The position numbers were made by a program, and so were the translations under genes. DNA of 64,000 nucleotides from Ananas comosus (Eukaryota > Streptophyta > Magnoliopsida > Poales > Bromeliaceae). Positions 59,524 through 64,000 of the stretch are shown here, piece by piece. The stretch is taken from NCBI RefSeq assembly GCF_001540865.1, contig NC_033642.1, forward strand, positions 4,417,769 through 4,481,768. Direction: 5' to 3'. The first letter of the stretch is position 1. Each line of letters opens with the position of its first letter. Under the pieces are notes generated by a model, which made no database searches, was not told the origin of the DNA, and saw only the letters and a program-made list of their open reading frames with translations.

Positions 59524-62155
59524 TGTAAAGAAGTAAATTATCAAAATACGAGAGTTTGACTTTGTCCTGGATCGACTATTTGTCGAATGGGATGGCTTCG
59601 AAGAAGCCCAAGATGTTAAAACGGGCCAAAGCGCGTTAACATGGGGTCTACGAGAGCTTGGAGGCAAAAATCTGCAAATTGCATATTTTCAGCTCCAGGA
59701 GACCGGTCCCAAGTGGGGCAGACCGATCTCCGCGCGCGCAGGTAGCCCAAACCGAGAGGGGGCAGCTCTTGGGTTTCAGCCTCCACGCAGAGGCAGACCG
59801 GTCCCAAGGGGGCAGACCGGTCTCGGAAGACCGGTTTCACCGGAGGGAGACCGGTTGCTACGCGCGTGAGCCCTGCCAGCCGAGAAGGCAGCTCTCGGAG
59901 ACTTGTCCCAAGCAGCATGAGACCGGTCTCCCAGGCCGCGAACAGCCCAGTGAGGGCGGTGCACAGGATGAAACGTTGAGGGGCTAAAGTGAATTTTGTT
60001 ACATTAGAAGGGTATGTAGGCCCTCTCCCCCTCTCACTCTCTCTCATTCCCATCTCTCTCTCTCTCTCTCATTCTCTTGCTCTATCTCTCTAGAAGGAAA
60101 AGAAAGAGAAGACCTAGGAGAGGAAGAAGAAGGAAAAGAGAGGAGAAAAAGAAAAAAGAAAGAAAGGAGAAGAAGAAGGAGAGCAAAGAGGAGGACTTGG
60201 ACCTCTCCCTCTCCCTCTCCCTCTTTTTTTCTCTTTGGAGCTAGCACAAGAGGTAAGCCCTAACCCTAGCTTTTGTAAACTTAGGGTTTTTGGGTTTTGA
60301 GCTTAGAAATGGGTCAAATGGACCCTTAGCAAGCTTCCAAATAGATCAATCCTAAACTCTAGGGTTTTGAAAGAGAGGTTTGCTATAGGTGCAAACCTAA
60401 GGCTCCAAATTGGGGTCTTTGATAAATGAGGAGATTGATCTCATTTGGTGGCTTGTAAACCTAATTGGCGGGTGTCTAAACGCGTTGGGGAAGTCGGAAT
60501 TTCGATTCGTCGAACGGATAAAAACATATGAGCAAAATGATGTTGATTATGCTTCGTTTCGACCTAGGAGGCCGAGACTTCGAGGAAGCAAGTGCCGTGG
60601 ATCATCCTTAGGACCTCTACGACGAAAGTAGCGAACGCGAGGTGGGGGGGTGTCATCCCGAAGCTACCGAACCCTTTTCTATGTCTTAGAACTATTAGAA
60701 ATTTCATCTCTTGCATGTTGCATTGTAGGGTTGCATCGTAGTACCTTTCCTTATGCTTTTCAATGTTAACCTAGTGTATATGGAATACTTGGTGAAAAAT
60801 GAATAGGTAAGGATTGGGTCGGAACATGGATCCTATAGTGCTAAAAGAAAGAGATGACTCGAGGTTATGTGTTGACATAGAAAATGACATGGTATGTTTA
60901 AAGAACATAGATCGAGTGGCATTGTATGTTTAAAGAACATAGATCGAGTGGCATTGTATGTTTAAAGAACATAGATCAAGTAGCATTGTATGTTTAAAGA
61001 ACATAGATCGAGTGGCATTGACATAGTGTACTTGACACTAGAGGTCGTGGACATAGGGATAGGTGAATCCCTTAGAAAATACCTTGTGAACAATGAATTT
61101 AATTGAGCTAAATACTGTTGCATGTGTATCGGAATAGAGTTCCGAAATATTGTTAGCCCTAGTTTGTAGGGTATCTTCACTTGGAGAGGATAGATCTACC
61201 TCACAGTCTACTACTTTGGGATGGTATAGCCATTCATATCCTCACATAGAGAGGATGGTCGTCGAGTACTCCGGAGTGTCAGGCGATAGGGACCACATGG
61301 AGGTCCGTAGACAACCCCGGGTTTTGTGAGCACATGGAGCTCCTCACCCAACGGGGGGTGTGCGTGAGGCGTAGGCAAACCCAAGGGTTGTGCCATGGAT
61401 TGGGTAAATGTAAAGTTAATGTGTCATCGAACATTATTATCGCATTGAACATTGTATATCGAACATGGATCGATTTGGTAGCATGATAGTATCCTTTTAC
61501 TATGTGATGCATGCATTCATATCTACATGATCATGGGCATAGTAGCATAGTTTACTTTATGCTTTTACTGCTTTGAAATATCAATCTATTTCGTTGTTGC
61601 TTATGCCCACTTGGACCTAGTGGAGAGATCGGCAGAGTCGGCGGCCGAGCCCACTGGGAACTATGGAAGATAGTTCTCACCCCACTATATTTTCAGTGGT
61701 AGGTACAGGTTTGCCAGGCGAGGACCGCGGCAAGGGCATCGTGCCCGACCAGTGAGTTCGTGGTAGATAGTAGCTTTCCTTTTTGCATTTAGTACACCTA
61801 TGTATTTATGAAAGAGACTCATGTAGGTGAGGTTGGAGAGCTATGTATTCGATGAACATGTGCCTATTTTGAGGAAATGATGTAAATGTTAAAGATTGCA
61901 AATTATTGTAATAGCTAGTAAAGTATTCTCTTTATTTTCACTTGTATTTACTTGTGGATTACTTGCTCTTTTGTTGTAGTTGGCACTATTTGTGCCCAAG
62001 CGATCATATATGTTGAATTTAGTTTTCCTGGGTAAATTCTTGTATATGATCAGGTTTGAGCCTTGGGCGGACAGGGGAGGTTCTATCCGTTCGGCATCCG
62101 CTTGCCGCGCCCGAAACGCGCCAAATTGGTAGTGTTTTCGGGGCGGGGCGTGACA
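59524..62155 (+). mobile_element. solo LTR (type D) in LTR B
   Basis: TGTAAAGAAGTAAATT at 59524 to GGGGCGTGACA at 62155 (2632 bp), flanked by AAAGC (59519-59523) and GAAGC (62156-62160), a duplication with one mismatch. It is the full-length relative of the 3' LTR at 36134-37240. Six ACCGGT palindromes at 59700-59930; CT and GAA tracts 60020-60190; TACTCCGGAGTGTC near 61269; hairpin GAACTATGGAAGATAGTTC at 61658-61676. Confidence 0.9.
60893..61020. repeat. 32-bp tandem repeat, four units
   Basis: Unit TATGTTTAAAGAACATAGAT plus CGAGTGGCATTG, starting at 60893, 60925, 60957 and 60989; the third has two changes. It lies inside the LTR. Confidence 0.9.
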
Positions 62156-62734
62156 GAAGCATTGAGATTAGGTTGAAATCAACATGAATGTACATATTGA
62201 TATAGATGTATGTGCATAGTGTTAGAAGTAGAAACCAGAACTTGGTTGATCCTATACCGTGTTTAATTATGTTAGTATATTCAGTCCAGGAAAGAGTTTA
62301 AACTATAGATTTTGATTATTAAGCCCAAATGCTGAAAACTCGATATAGAACTAGTTTATACTATAGATGTGTGTGTATATGTATATATACATATAGATGT
62401 ATATGTGCCTAGTGTTAAGATGGAAAAACTGAATTAAGAGAGGTTGAAATTATGAATTAGGATGACTTAATTACTGCATAGAGAAGTTAAGCTATGCCTA
62501 ATGCAGTTTATAGAGTCAGAATGATAATATGTAACCTATGGTAAGCTATAGGTGATATAGTGGATATGTGACTTATGAATTAAAGTAAAACCTGTGGCAG
62601 AGCTTGTGATGTTAACTATTAAGATTGATGGTTACTACCCTAAAGAGAGTTAATTATGAGTTGTTTTAACTTCTGTATCCGAACTGCCATAGGGAATTTA
62701 ATAGAAGATTATATGTATAGAGGTATTGGCACTA

Positions 62735-62737
<3 letters not shown>

Positions 62738-62769
<32 letters not shown>

Positions 62770-62896
62770 TATATATATATATATACTATATATATATATA
62801 TACTATATATATATATATACTATATATACATTCATAGAAGAATAAAAGATATTATATTTAAGTACATTCTTATTTTTACAAATTCCATTTAACTTT

Positions 62897-62934
<38 letters not shown>

Positions 62935-63003
62935 AAAGTTGAAATGCGAAGTTTGTAAAAATAAGAATGTGACTTAAATATAATATCTTTTATTCTTCTA
63001 TGA
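62738..63003. repeat. (AT)n tracts and a long inverted repeat
   Basis: TATATAC-type microsatellite at 62738-62828. Then an inverted repeat with arms of about 70 bp (62833-62901 and 62930-63002; outer ends CATAGAAGAATAAAAGATAT and its complement) around an (AT)n loop. LTR B copy 1 (37660-37745) has only the right arm. Confidence 0.85.
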
Positions 63004-64000
63004 ATGAAGGTTAAACGTGCTCAGAAGCTTAGATTGGTATTCCGACGGTCCTACGGCGCACTAATTACGATAGACGTCGTTCTAGCTTTATTCGCATCAA
63101 GTCACGAGGACTTGATAGTTGTGAGCTCCAAGACATTGGTTCTAGTCTTCGGCATCCCTACAGGTGGGTGGTGCTATCCGAAATCTTCGAATCCCTCTTT
63201 ATGTCTATGTTACCTTGTTGAGCATATCTGTATATGAATCATATAATATTCATGCATTATAGGGTAATTGGCATTGTGTAGTTATGAAATGAACAATTGG
63301 ACAAATTTTATTGTTCAGAACATGTGAACCATAGAGTGTGGACATATAACCCTATGAATGTGTGAATTTATTGTGGACCATGACAATAGTAAATTTGGTG
63401 ACATTATGACTAGAGAATTGGTTAGCTTCAAGATTGGAATTGTAAAACTAGCATAAAGAGCTAGTTAGAGTTAAAGTGTGGCATTGTCAATGTATCCTCT
63501 AAGCGAGGATTAGATCATACTCACATAGTCTGTTCTTAGCTTGGCGGTGGTCGCTCCACCCAAGCAGTGCACTCCGGAGTTGTCATACAATGGGCTAACG
63601 TACTTGCCCATGGACTAACGTACTTGTCGAGCAGACGGTCCCGTCGGGTTAGTAGCGAAATTCTCCCCAATATTAGAGATTTTTTGGTAAGTTATAGTTG
63701 ACCAAATGGTTAACCAGTTTGATTGGATAATAATGATTAACAACATGCATGCATCAATTTCATATGTTAATTACTGTTTATTTTAGCTTGTACAGGCATT
63801 GTAGTAGTTACATGTATAGCTGGTTACTATTTACTCTCTTTTCTTACCTACATATGCCTGAATAGACCTAGTGGGTGAGTCAACGAGGTCGGCGGCCGAA
63901 CCCACTGGGAACTTCCAGTAGTTCTCACCCCACTAACCATACAGATTCTAGCTGAGCGGGTTGGTTAAGGATCGTGACTTGGACAGCGCTCCATAGATAG

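Larger units (their letters stand above)
58965..64000 (+). mobile_element. LTR (type B copy 2), runs off the window
   Basis: Matches copy 1 from its first bases (AATGTCGGATTTTCGACTACGCGG) and again from about 62160 through 64000, with the solo LTR 59524-62155 inserted. It contains the conserved 63000-63190 block, CACTCCGGAGTTGTC near 63570 and hairpin GAACTTCCAGTAGTTC at 63909-63924. The first base pair of the LTR seems mutated (CG for TG). Confidence 0.7.

Noticed and set aside
1..64000. tRNA or rRNA genes
   Set aside because: Scanned by eye for A/B-box pairs and rRNA blocks; only the 12-nt tRNA-complementary primer sites were found.

Overview
This window looks like nuclear DNA of a flowering plant: a gypsy-type polyprotein with a chromodomain, plant GT-AG introns with T-rich 3' ends, plant MITE families and no compact gene order. 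Nearly all of it is transposable-element sequence. A monocot is likely, and the element families remind me of pineapple-like genomes, but that species impression is weak and no search could be run. The assembly is imperfect: there is a 257-base N run at 23275-23531 and single Ns at 24532, 43357 and 51925, each single N beside sequence duplicated or discontinuous across it.

The dominant component is a set of related Ty3/gypsy long terminal repeats (LTRs), usually 2.6-3.2 kb, in both orientations. They begin TGTAA and end GTGACA (seen on the other strand as TGTCAC...TTACA). I place fourteen or more copies or pieces, many as solo LTRs with 5-bp target duplications and nested in each other: 2860-5796 inside 2552-7926; 8125-10733; 30054-32706 inside 29841-34930 inside a pol gene inside 27509-39100; 41799-56397 inside 40442-56704; 59524-62155 inside 58965-64000. 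Coding remains are few: a frame-broken gag on the minus strand (1041-2210, with primer binding site at 2532-2543), one pol on the plus strand (28304-36062) with reverse transcriptase, RNase H, integrase and chromodomain, and tiny gag/pol scraps at 26371-26850.

One host gene is plausible: six exons between 13568 and 22320 on the plus strand, whose introns hold a Mutator-type MITE with a perfect 9-bp target duplication (17476-17822) and a long-armed foldback element (18111-22155) that itself received an LTR (18450-21609). I do not recognise the product. Two MITE-like elements (12054-13439 and 53475-54588) have unusual, almost purely A/T self-complementary cores.

The most notable patterns not explained by standard annotation are (a) arrays of 8-10 bp palindromes centred on ACCGGT in the 5' part of most LTRs, with different palindrome variants in different copies, and (b) a small hairpin near the 3' end of every LTR whose two arms change together between copies. 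Both suggest conserved cis-acting structure in this LTR superfamily.
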